DNA from: Gari tellinella
Lineage: Eukaryota; Mollusca; Bivalvia; Cardiida; Psammobiidae
DNA length: 64,000 nucleotides
NCBI GenBank assembly: GCA_922989275.2
Contig: OV277859.1
Location: 88,036,198-88,100,197, forward strand
Direction: 5' to 3'
The stretch's first letter is position 1; every line of letters begins with the position of its first letter. The translations under genes were made by a program, and so were the position numbers. Positions 53,161 through 63,479 of this stretch are shown here, piece after piece. The notes below the pieces were generated by a model. The model worked only from the letters and a program-made list of their open reading frames with translations. It was not told where the DNA came from and did no database searches.

Positions 53161-55075
53161 TAGATTTGGCATTGTAATCTGTATGGCAATGACACTGTAA
53201 ACATAAACAGAAAAAAATGATTATACTCTAAACAAAAAAGTGAGAATGTAAAGGCAGTTTAAGAGTGCGTATGAGAGGCTTACAGAATTTTGTTTCCACA
53301 ACGACGTCAACGCCACGGCTAAAAATAAAGTTCGCAACTCGGCCTTTAATTTATTTTTAGTTGGGGTGTACGGTGTGCTGATCGGGTAGGTAAATATAAA
53401 TGAAGTATCACATATGACATACTCTAAATTTTCCATTCAGTAACGACCGTGTTGGCTACAAATTTGGCTGCTGTCGAAATGCCTAAGAAAAGAATGGGTT
53501 TAGTACTAATAAATGTTAAAAGATAACCGTTGTCTAGGTAAGATTGCTAATTTTCGATACACTGTATCTTTTTCGTGTAATGCCAACAGTTAAATGGTAT
53601 GTGAGGCATAGACAAATTGGCTGTTCCGTTTGTGTAACAATTAATATAAAGCGTCATATATGTCACAGTCGCTGAACGTGAACTCAGAGGTGTTGGGTAT
53701 GATGTCAATATGGTTTGGAATGCTCTATCGTTACATTCGACATAGTACTTTCGTCTGCATTCTACATATGCCAAAATCCGGTAATAAATGTTCAGAACAT
53801 ATTGAAGATAACCTATAGACAGTTTGCGGTTTATTTGCATGACTTAAACAATAGAAAGCAAACCGTCTTCAAAGTGAGCGAAAAAGCCGATTGTTAGTAT
53901 TTGTTTTAGCAATGTCTGTCTCTTTATAAACTCTAATTACTTGGCACTTTCTGAAATCAATATGTCTTTACGGACATCGCAGTACGACTAACATTACAAA
54001 ATGCTATTCACCGTCTGTGTAATATAACGCCCTGCTAATTGCTGCTAATAAGAAACTGTATTTGTTTAGCCATTGGATATCCACTAGCCTTAACATCAAA
54101 GTAAATATTCTAGGGGAGATATTTCTGTCTAGCCGCAAATAATTTCTTGATTATTTAGGAAGCAAATATAGTTGTTGAGAGATTCTATAAACGATAACCT
54201 TTCAAAGAATACATTTTTCATAAGCTCCATACCAGCTTTATCTGTAAGATTTCACGCAATTACAATTCTGGTTAAAACACTTGACTTTACAAGATTTAAC
54301 CAAATGTGTTGAACATGACAGTACGTAGCGTGCACTGTAAGATCAACTTTTCTCTAAAGATCAGTAAGAGGTAATGTGCTTGTTCTAGAGTAAGATGTAT
54401 AGAATCCGAATAATTCCATAACTGTAAAAACATTATGTACAACTGAAATCAACGAATAGATATCCTTAATGTTACTTTTAGACCCACTATAGTTATGCAT
54501 TTATAGATTGGAACCAAGATCCAGCTATCATGCAGTCTGCTTAAAAAATGTCGTGTGACTGTTGCTTTTTATGCCTTCACCAAAAACGAGGTGGGTTGGC
54601 GTATAAATGTGCCTTTGTCAACACATCCGTAGCTCAGAAGGTACATGTATATGTACTATAGAATTGAAACCCCCTCCATGTACGTATTTTAAGAGCACAA
54701 ACATATATATCTGTGTATTTTCATTCATCCACATTTAGCACTGGCAAACATTATGGTCCTTGATTACGTGAAATTATGGAATTTTGAATTTGTATCATCC
54801 ATAACTCTGAAAAAATATGTACTGCAGACTTGAAACTTCGTGGATGTATTTTAAACGACATGAAACTATGCACGTGGGTTTTTAACATTGACAGACTTAT
54901 GGAATTTTGTTTTGTTGAAATATTGAATTATTTATGTACCATCCAATTAAAGAAATAGTACATCGATTTGCTTTTGAACGTCCGTCGTGCTTCTTTTCCA
55001 AAACATTTTCAGCACACATTTTTTGTACGCAGATTTCGTTTGCAACTGGCCAGTCCATTATGAATGCCAAACAAT
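53161..55075. other. No recognisable feature
   Basis: About 1.9 kb of AT-rich sequence with short frames only; no repeat family recognised. Confidence 0.5.
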
Positions 55076-55320
55076 TTAATCCTTTCATGATCAAATTTGT
55101 CGTTGGGTTTAACCCCTTCATCGTAATATTGTCGTCTGCTTCAATATTGTTGTCTGCAATATTGTTTCAAAGTTAGATTTAAGGCAGTTACACTGACGTT
55201 ATTTCAAAACAAGTGGCAAACAGTTTTGATTCTGATTAGAGGCCGCGTTAAGCGGCGTCTGATCAGAATCAAAACTGTTTGGAGATGCGCTTTATGATGT
55301 CATTTAGAATGAAAGGGTAA
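55076..55320. mobile_element. A2-type TTAA-ended MITE
   Basis: TTAATCCTTTCATGATCAAA to TAGAATGAAAGGGTAA. Hairpin 55216-55282 with mirrored changes: CAAACAGTTTTGATTCTGAT and ATCAGAATCAAAACTGTTTG. Confidence 0.92.
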
Positions 55321-56083
55321 AGGAACGTGAACATACATTTATACACTTTTGGTAAACAATTTCTGTTCTGAATGACAATTACTTTTGTCCTACACAGTAC
55401 AAACAATATCAAATAATAATCCCTCAAAACAAGTTGATATTGATTTTGGTTAATTCAATGAAACAGAGAAATAAGAATAGCTATTCATCCTATTCAACAG
55501 TTTGGTCCAATAATGTGTAAAGCATTCAAACAGTTTGTGTTTTAAATCTTTCGTCGAATCGCATATGGGAAAATGATTATGAAAGTCAAGAAACGGTTTG
55601 CTGAAGGCATATGTGATATTCATTGTAGAAAATCAACAGAAGACAATTTTACAAACAGTTGGACACGCTAACTGCAAAGAATCTCTACCGATCCTTGTGA
55701 TGTGTGAAACACAGAAATGGATTTCAAATAAGTAATTAGCCACCTCTGGTGAGCACTCTTTAGGCGGATGCAGTGAGTTCTTAAACATATTCCATCTCAA
55801 AGAAACACAAGAGGCGAGAAATTGAAACAAGTGCTAAAACTTGTGGCATCTTTTAACTTCTTAAAACGATCCTACATGTGCAGCTGCCATTCGATTAGTC
55901 CCCAAAGCGAAAGGGCTTGACATGGAAACCTCCACCGATTCCTCATATCAATTTGTTAACTGCTATTAATATTTGTAGATATCCTTTAAAATGTGTTTAT
56001 TAAAGAAAATGATTTACGTGCGAAGATAACAACTATACTTACTGTTAGTAAATAGTCAATCATTCAATCATAGTTAAAATCTA
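55321..56083. other. Mostly unrecognised
   Basis: Apart from the coding-like repeat at 55693-55815, nothing recognised. Confidence 0.5.
55693..55815 (-). repeat. Coding-like repeat, copy 2
   Basis: On the minus strand, part of a 65-codon frame with ...EVANYLFEIHFCVSHITR. CVSHITR and surrounding spacing are shared with 51436-51530. No recognised family. Confidence 0.4.
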
Positions 56084-56242
56084 GACAGTATATCCACTTT
56101 ATAGCGTCCATGAAATATATATTGAATGATAATATTATATACAGGTGGCAGCTTAAAGCAAGATAAAAGTAAAGCTGGAAGTTCCTAAGCAACCATCGCG
56201 TTGACCTTCATTTTGTGGTCACAATAGAGTGGTTTTACTGTA
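56084..56242. mobile_element. D-type MITE, right arm deleted
   Basis: Left ACAGTATATCCACTTTATAG, left hairpin arm 56144-56190 (CAGCTTAAAGCAAGATAAAA, GTAAAGCTGGAAGTTCC), right end AATAGAGTGGTTTTACTGTA. Right hairpin arm missing. Confidence 0.75.
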
Positions 56243-56367
56243 TATTGATAGTTCTTAAATCATTACCTTCTCAAACGATATAAGAGTCAATTTCTTCAAA
56301 CTCATTCTTAAGCCAAACCTGTAAACAGATTCATGTTCTATTCATTTATCTGGAGCAACATAAAAAT

Positions 56368-56440
56368 GAGTGTCTAACAATTTGGATCCAAATTACAACC
56401 CGGGTTAGAATCTACACTTCGCTAGATCAGGATTAAATCT
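56368..56440. repeat. Degraded clan-1 hairpin, A-like
   Basis: GAGTGTCTAACAATTTGGAT and GCTAGATCAGGATTAAATC; apex CCCGGGTTAG decayed. Confidence 0.45.
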
Positions 56441-56495
56441 GATTTCAGGTTTTGTTGGACGTGGCAGGAAAAAGTGACACTATCTTATACTGAAA

Positions 56496-56557
56496 TACAA
56501 CTCAATATCATATCACTGAACTAGTTGTGATACAATGGATGCTTTTACATTGTTATA
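56496..56557. repeat. 62-bp direct repeat, left of E
   Basis: TACAACTCAATATCATATCA through GCTTTTACATTGTTATA. Repeated at 56923-56984 with two differences, on the other side of an E element. Both copies begin and end with TA. Confidence 0.92.
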
Positions 56558-56924
56558 TAGCGCTCCCTCCCTACAATGGCCCTCCCAGCAACGCTTCCAT
56601 TCTTACAACGACCCTTACCGCTGTTAGCCAAACAAGACAATTATATCTAAAGCTTTCACGGCTACAATATCGTCTGCTTTAATCTGTCGTCTGCTGTTTT
56701 GTCTCAAAGTTACATATTGGACATTTTAATAAAAAAACATAATGACGAGTGACAAACAGCCTGAATCCAGATCAGACGCCGCGTTACGCGGCGTCTGATC
56801 TGGATTCACGCTGTTTGCAAATGTAAGTCAAGCCCTAATTTTCCCTCTCTATAACGACTCCATCCGAACAGCAAACACGGTCTGTGTCTACCATTGGGTG
56901 CCGTCGTAGAGAGGGAGCACTGTA
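56556..56924. mobile_element. E-type TA-ended MITE, complete
   Basis: TATAGCGCTCCCTCCCTACA to GTAGAGAGGGAGCACTGTA. Hairpin 56751-56818 (CAGCCTGAATCCAGATCAGA ... TCTGATCTGGATTCACGCTG). Flanked by 62-bp direct repeats. Confidence 0.92.
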
Positions 56925-56984
56925 CAACTTAATATCATATCACTGAACTAGTCGTGATACAATGGATGCTTTTACATTGTTATA
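56923..56984. repeat. 62-bp direct repeat, right of E
   Basis: Second copy of the repeat at 56496-56557, 60 of 62 positions the same by eye. Confidence 0.92.
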
Positions 56985-57747
56985 TTTGTTATTTCAATCA
57001 TTATCAGACAGCTGTTAAGCATACAACGTTTGTACGTGAAATACCTCTTTGTCTGATAGGGTCTCCATTAGAAACAAAGTACTTTTACACACCACCTAAT
57101 CTATTGTACGAAAGTTTTCATAATCTGCCAGGGCACGCATAGTTTAGTTAGGATGGCAAATGCAATATAGCAGGCATCTATTCATTGAGAATATTGCCCA
57201 AAAACACAGGTAAAATAAAGTTGATCGGCAAGGAAATCGGGCTTATAGTATTGCGATATTTCTTATGTGTCAAAAAAGAAATAGTAGAGTTTTGAACATC
57301 TAAGCAACTGAAGCATTTTCATACACAAGTCTACAGTAAGCATATAAGAACCCTTATTGTCTGTCACGAGAACATGTATTTTGTAAGAATTATAGCTTTC
57401 GTCATTTTCGACTAATTATATAGGCCAGAAATTGAATAAAACTAAAATGTCATGAGCCATAAATTATGCCTTAAAATATTGTCGTTTGAATTTTAGGTAA
57501 ATTGACTTTTAAAAAGTGACGTCGTAGCAGTTGCGCATTGTCTGGTCACGATCCAAGCTGCATTTGTATTTGCAGAATAATCATTATACTCAGGGTACAT
57601 GTATGGTAATAAATTGATAACCATCTGGACGACCAAATTTGAAAGAAAAAAAAAAGGAAACACATATATACAGGAAAGTCTTGCAAATACGAGTACTTAA
57701 GAAAACCTCGATCACCCATTTGAACACTGGGGTTTCGTTCATGATTA
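56985..57747. other. Mostly unrecognised
   Basis: A possible decayed A right arm (CTGGTCACGATCCAAGCTG) near 57541; otherwise nothing recognised. Confidence 0.4.
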
Positions 57748-57833
57748 TTCCATTGTTTATATAAGGGGTGCGTGGTCTAAAATTTTATTTTCGTTTTGTT
57801 TTATGTTGAAATATCTATCAGCAAAGAGTGTAC
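57748..57833. mobile_element. H-type left fragment
   Basis: ATAAGGGGTGCGTGGTCTAA, TTTTCGTTTTGTTTTATG and CTATCAGCAAAGAGTGTAC; stops inside the left hairpin arm. Confidence 0.65.
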
Positions 57834-57847
57834 TGCCAAAGATAAAA

Positions 57848-58098
57848 GACTGCTTAAAACAGGACAGTGTTGCTTTCAATTGAAGTCCTTTATCCTGTTC
57901 GACAATGTCACATTTTCGCGGTACTCTGACCTTCGATATATAATTCAGAGGAATATCATTTAAAGAAGCAAATTAAAGGATTCATTTATAGTTAGCCGTT
58001 TGTAATGCTGAACATTCTATCTGGCATTCAGCAGCCTTCTATGGTTAAATATTGTCAAACCGTTTCGTTTTGTTGTCGCTTAACACACGTTTGACTTA
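57848..58098. mobile_element. D2-type MITE, decayed
   Basis: ACTGCTTAAAACAGGACAGT is D2-hairpin-like; right end TGTCGCTTAACACACGTTTG then ACTTACA. Middle decayed; limits approximate. Confidence 0.45.
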
Positions 58099-58435
58099 CA
58101 CAGTTTAAGTTCCCTTTTTGTAAAGCGCCAGCACACGAATGGTAAATTCAGATTTCATTCTCACATTTCCACATATATCCACAAATACATCAATTGCTGA
58201 TACCGACAGACAAAGTTTTAATCCATAGTCTGTAAATAATATTTGCCATCTTAACCTTAATTAAGATTTGATCCAACAGCTTATAGAAAACTTAAGAAAA
58301 GTCCTGATGTAACGAATATTAATGGCATGATCGTATTTCGCTGCTACAAATAAACAATAATTTATGGCTTTTGTCGGGGATAGACAAAACGAAAACGTCG
58401 AGTGCATTTTTCATGATGGTTTAAGTAGTTTAAAA

Positions 58436-58630
58436 TACAGTGGATCTTCGATAATACGAGTTTGCATTAGTCAAACTTACCTGTATTTCTTTGGTTAAAT
58501 TCCGATAAACAGAATTCGCCGCTTGAGTGGAACATAACTGTGTTACAAATATTAAATCGTGGCGATGCCACGTTTTAATATATGAAATACAAATATGTTC
58601 GACTTAAACAAACCTCAAATTTGGAAATCA
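58436..58630. mobile_element. G-type MITE
   Basis: Left TACAGTGGATCTTCGATAAT; hairpin 58549-58581 (ATATTAAATCGTGGC-GAT-GCCACGTTTTAATAT). Right end decayed (AACCTCAAATTTGG). Confidence 0.7.
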
Positions 58631-59149
58631 GAATGAACGTTTATTTTCTTAATTTTCATGATGCTATAGGTAGTTTATAATATGCGGATTAGATATTTAT
58701 ATGCCTGTTATCATTTCGATTAACCTTTATCTACCCAGAATATCATTTCTGGTACCATAAATAACGGTAGCATATTTGCAAGGGTTGTACCTAAATCACA
58801 CATCATGCTATAAAGTAAAGCTACATGTAACCGTATGCGACAATCAAATTTAGTTATAATATCGGTATCTAAGACAGATTACAGCTTAATACAAGAGGAA
58901 AGTAATGCGATAAGATTTTGTAGAATCTTTTTGTTTATTTTTTGCTTAGCATAAAATAGTCATGGGTATTTTATGGCACCCATTATTCCTGGCTTGGGTG
59001 TCTTTTAACAGACGTTTAACTGTATTTATACCAATAATAAATGATAAATTAAGATTTCACTTCCATGTTTTTGGCATTAAAATTGTCATCTGCATTCCTT
59101 TTTCCAATTTTCAGGTTTGGCATCCTGACTGTGTAAATAACCATTTGAG
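58631..59149. other. No recognisable feature
   Basis: Nothing recognised. Confidence 0.5.
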
Positions 59150-59222
59150 CGAAAACAGTTTAGATCATAGATGACACGTTGTGTTACTCGGTGTGTGATC
59201 TTGTGGAAGGCTTGCAATTGTA
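59150..59222. repeat. Degraded clan-1 hairpin
   Basis: CGAAAACAGTTTAGATCATA and GTGTGATCTTGTGGAAGGC with apex CGTTGTGTTACTCGG; heavily decayed. Confidence 0.4.
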
Positions 59223-59452
59223 AGAGGGTAGTGATCTGTGGTAGAAGGGTAAGTTTTAATGATATTTGAAATTTAATTACGATAGATGTGAGAGTGAATG
59301 GGTTTTAAACTTAACATAATCTTCTTTAATGTCTTTGTTGCAACTTTATGCGTGGAAAACAACTTGAAAGTAACAATTATTGCCATGATTCATACCCATT
59401 GACGCCAGAAGAAACAATAATGTGAATGAACATTTCTATAGAAACGTGCTGT

Positions 59453-59710
59453 AAATAGAGAATCTTATATGAGTGCTCATTCTTTATCAATTCTAATAAA
59501 CGAGTTGACTACCATATTAATATGACGAAAGCATGATGTTGCCTATGGTAGCGTCGTCGCCAAAAACGTCATATGATGATCCGCGCGCTTCATGCAGAGC
59601 TTTTGGGCGAGACAATTTGGGCGAAGCACAAAAATCGACATTTCTCTAGTTGAAAACGATATTTACAAAATGATTTATGCAATCCCTCACCGTAGATTAT
59701 GTGATAAAAT
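59453..59710. mobile_element. P-type element, second copy
   Basis: AAATAGAGAATCTTATATGA, GAGTGCTCATTCTTTATCAA, AACGAGTTGACT and ATATGACG match the 45.1-kb left hairpin arm; the right arm is missing. The following GTCGTCGCCAAAAACGTCAT, GAAGCACAAAAATCGACAT, CTCTAGT and TTATGTGATAAAATG parallel the 45.3-45.5 kb body. Confidence 0.65.
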
Positions 59711-59977
59711 GAAATAGTGCATATGCCTAGGTAGTTGACAACCGCAATAAAACTTATTTTCGGCACAACAATGGGTGCGTCTCAGCAATAGTTCACTACG
59801 ACTGCTAAACTGTTTAAGAACGGCTGCAAAACTATTCTCTCGCAGGATTTTCAGTTTCGTTCTTCTAATCAGTCCATTTTGACTTTGATGTTGTTACCCT
59901 TAATAATGAACACATCTGTACTTCTTCAGCTGAATGAGCATATCGGTGTACTACATTGTAGACGTCATTTTTCCTGT

Positions 59978-60197
59978 TTAACCCTTTCACTCTCAATGAC
60001 ATCATAAATATCATTTGAAACAGTTTTGATCCTGATCAGACGCTGCGTTACAAACTGTTTGCCACTTGTTTTGAAATTACGTCAGTTATACTGCCTTAAT
60101 TCTAAATTTGAAACGATATTGCAGACAATATTGAAGCAGACATTATTGCAGTGAAGGGGTAAAAACCTCAGGACAAAATTGATCATGAACGGGTTAA
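59978..60197. mobile_element. A2-type TTAA-ended MITE, hairpin collapsed
   Basis: TTAACCCTTTCACTCTCAAT to CATGAACGGGTTAA. Left hairpin arm TTTTGATCCTGATCAGACGC runs into GTTACAAACTGTTTGCC (60015-60063); most of the right arm is gone. Confidence 0.9.
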
Positions 60198-60229
60198 ATG
60201 AAATCGTATGCAATTTATTGATAATGGGG

Positions 60230-60392
60230 AAATTATAGTGTTTGGTAAAAGCTTGCGATCTTTCAAAATGTGAATGGCAAACTGTTTGGAGCCTGGGCAG
60301 ACGTCTCATCTAGTTTTAAAATGTTTGCAAAGGGCATATTTGAATAAGTCCAAACGTGTTTATTGGAACAGAATAACGTGTTTTATACTGTA
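60230..60392. mobile_element. B-type MITE, one end lost
   Basis: Hairpin remnant 60276-60329 (CAAACTGTTTGGAGCCTGGG), right flank GTGTTTATTGGAACAGAATA and right end GTGTTTTATACTGTA. Left end not recognised. Confidence 0.6.
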
Positions 60393-61807
60393 TTTACGGT
60401 AAATCTACGTACGTGCGATCAATCGTAGAGTTGATTAATATACCAACCCAACCCCTCTGAGTTGCGGCATCGGTGTTTGATTATAATTTATTTCCCTATT
60501 AATCAAACAACTATAGTGACGAACCTAACTTTAGCGACCGATCAAAGAGAAGTACATGTATTGCATTTTACCACAGTTTTACCACATAAAACAATGTATT
60601 GAAGAAAACACCTATTGGGAAGTTCTGCCATACTTTTGTCATGCATTGGCTGCCAACTTTATAACACGAGACTGTCAATTCATAGACTATTAAATGTGAG
60701 TTTAACAAGGTTTACTTTTATTGTAAAAACAGTACTGTGAAATATTCGACCTTCAAAGTGAAGAAACACAGTTTGAAACTCTACGAAAGTTTTAGTTAAT
60801 TGATATTCCTTGAATCTTGTTCATACTTTATTGTGCATTAAAGGCAAGATGGTTAAGTTTAAGTCAGGCGTCTACTTGAAGATATATCTATATTTACAGT
60901 TTCCTGTTAAGATCTGCCACAAACATGGTTCTCTATTCAATTCTGAGACACTGATATATCTGAAATTAGATGTTTTCATGTGATATTATCATTTATCAGA
61001 TTTGGAATTGACATATTACTTTTACCGTATCCGTTCTACATATCGAATATTATACTATTTACGTAATTCTGCCATGTGCTATCGTTATGATGTATGATGC
61101 CCTTGTTTAGTCGTATGACTGAATTATAGTTTGCCTCGTCTTATTGTAAAAATAAACAATTCGTAGGTGTGTTTTATCACAAGAAGGAGTTGAGATGTTG
61201 AGTCATTATATCCCAAGTCTTTTAGTTAATTCTAACATGATTTGTTTAATAAAATACTTTTCCCGAAGAACGCCAAACCGGCACCATTTACTTTATAGTT
61301 ACTTTACACGGGTTTCGTCTACAAATTATTACTTGTAAAAGGCAAACGCTCTATAGAAACAAAACTTCCAAGTCAATATTCTTCCATCTGTCACAATGAA
61401 GCTAACAATGATATCATTTAATCGTGTCCGGACATCTTTAGGCCAGGGCCATCGTGTATAGATTTATATATGTGAAATTACCTTTGGGCTGTGTGAACAG
61501 ACAAAACGTAGTGAGGGCGGATTTACAACGTGTTTACATCACGTGATTTATAATAATTCCATTCATAAACTACGCGTGTGGGGCAGATGGGACAGCAGAT
61601 CGTGCTGTGCATTATCGCGGAATAAATAACGTTTTTCGGTAGTCTTTACTGATATGCCGTAGGTACCGAGTCGTGTTAGTATGTATGACTAAAGCCATGT
61701 AGTGATATTTTGTACACAAGAACTGATTACTCATTATTAGAATAAATACTGCACTGCCTCTAATATTATTCATACATTGGCTTTTGTTATAAACAACCGA
61801 TGTCCTT
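60393..61807. other. No recognisable feature
   Basis: About 1.4 kb; nothing recognised. Confidence 0.5.
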
Positions 61808-61950
61808 TAAAAGCAGTTCGGACCAAGAGCAGATGTCGGGTAGGCAGTGTGTGGCACTAAAATTGAAATATATAGTATTTTCAAAAGCCTGCCATTTTCT
61901 ACATTTGTATATTACATCGCGTTTGCCTTTAATTCGTTTAAACAGGAAAA
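61808..61950. mobile_element. B-type fragment, decayed
   Basis: AAAAGCAGTTCGGACCAAGA, GATGTCGGGTAGG, then TCGCGTTTGCCTTTAATTCG and TTTAAACAGGAAAAA in B order. Confidence 0.4.
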
Positions 61951-62221
61951 AGCCCTCCATCTAATAGATAGTTTTCACGATGATATTGTTTAATTACTGT
62001 ACTAAATATACTTGATGCACTTTCTCAATTCATTGCGTGCAGTCACCGTCATTATTATCGGTAAGACACAGTCGCTGAAATAACTGGAAAGGCTAATGTC
62101 ATTTTTAGATATATTCATGTCTAGACTGTTTCCATCGGTAAAATATTCAATGTTAGTTAACTCCCGATGTGTTGACATCTTATTTCAACTAGAATATTCT
62201 GTTCCTTAACAGAAACACCGT

Positions 62222-62425
62222 TTAACTCTTTCACAACTAAGTTTTATCGTCTGCTTTAACCCTCTCGCCGCCAAAATAACGTCTGCATTGATAGTGTCGT
62301 CTGCAATAATTTCAAACTCAGATTTCGGACTGCTTGAATGAAGAAATTTCGATGCGATTGTCAAACAGTTTGGAGCATGCTCAGACGCCGTGTTACCTTT
62401 TGGCGACGTTGGCAGTGAAAGAGAA
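62222..62425. mobile_element. A-type pair, both truncated
   Basis: TTAACTCTTTCACAACTAAG and ATCGTCTGC (62222-62255) look like an A start. At TTAA (62256) a second A begins (TTAACCCTCTCGCCGCC) and runs to GTCAAACAGTTTGGAGC and CTCAGACGCCGTGTTACC, where the hairpin stops at its apex; GGCAGTGAAAGAG may be its end. Confidence 0.6.
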
Positions 62426-62543
62426 AACGACTTTACTTGTGCTTTAAGGAAGTATTTAAGCGTTAACAATGCCCTGTTAAAGAGAAACGGGGAAATTGCT
62501 TCTCAAATTGGGAAAATCGTACGACGTCTTGCAATTTTGATTT

Positions 62544-62772
62544 TACAGTGCTCCCTTCCTACAATGGCCCTTCCAACAACGATTTCTTCAACACAACGAC
62601 GCCTGCCGCTGTTCCCAAAACAAAAAAGTATGTCCAACTAATTCATGCATGCAATATCTTCTGCTTAAAACTGCTGTCGTCTGCTGTTTATTCAAAGTCA
62701 GATATTTAACATTTTGACGGAACAAAAAAAAACAAAATGGAGAGTGACAAACAGCTTGAATCCAGATCAGAC
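62544..62772. mobile_element. E-type half element
   Basis: TACAGTGCTCCCTTCCTACA, TCTTCTGCTTAAAACTGC and left hairpin arm ACAGCTTGAATCCAGATCAG then AC; the sequence leaves the family near the apex. Right arm and right end absent. Confidence 0.8.
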
Positions 62773-63083
62773 ATAAACATAAGTCTTCTTATCAGGATAT
62801 GCACTTTTTTGCAAAATATTGGAAACTGGAATTGTTCATTTGAAGAAACAGGAACAAATGAGCTAATATGAAAACGTATTTAACATAACAGCAGTATGCA
62901 ATAGAGTAGTCTATTACTAAATATTCGAGTTTTTGCACACGCACACGTTGCTGATAAAGACTTTCCAAGAAATTATGACAGTGATTGTGATCATCTTGAG
63001 TGAGTCGGGCTTGTTAGACTTGCGCGCGCTAAACAGTTTTCGTCTGCTAAAACTGACGTCCGCAGCATTTTTACTTGAGTTCT
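62773..63083. other. No clear feature
   Basis: GGAAACTGGAATTGTTCATT near 62822 resembles an F flank; otherwise nothing recognised. Confidence 0.45.
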
Positions 63084-63316
63084 TTAACCCTTTCACTCTC
63101 AGTGACGCTTAAAAGCGCGTTTGCAAACAGTTTGGATCCAGATCAGACACCGCGTAACGCGGCGTCTGATCAGGATCCAAACTGTTTGACACTCGTTTTG
63201 AAATTCCTTATTGTTTAACTTTGAAACGATATTGCAGACAACAAAACTAAAGCAGACGACAATGAAGCGGTGAAGAGGTAAACATCTCCCGAATATTTTG
63301 ACCATGAAAGGGTTAA
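63084..63316. mobile_element. A2-type MITE, first of three
   Basis: TTAACCCTTTCACTCTCAGT to CATGAAAGGGTTAA. Near-perfect hairpin 63123-63189 (GATCAGACACCGCG ... CGCGGCGTCTGATC). Used as the A2 reference. Its right TTAA is shared with the next element. Confidence 0.93.
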
Positions 63317-63479
63317 CCCGTCACTGTCACGGCCGACAACACTGACATTTGCAAACAGTTTGGATCGTGATCAGTTGACACTCATATAAATGTTTCTGAT
63401 GAAAAAAACACATGAAATTCCAAATTTTATAAATAAAAGCAGACAAAAATGGCAGCGACTGTGTTAGAATGGTTGTTAA
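63313..63479. mobile_element. A1-like MITE, second of three
   Basis: TTAACCCGTCACTGTCACGG, collapsed hairpin 63350-63385 (CAAACAGTTTGGATCGTGAT, CAGTTGACACTC), AAATAAAAGCAGAC, ending GTTGTTAA. Both TTAA sites are shared with the flanking A2 elements. Confidence 0.8.
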
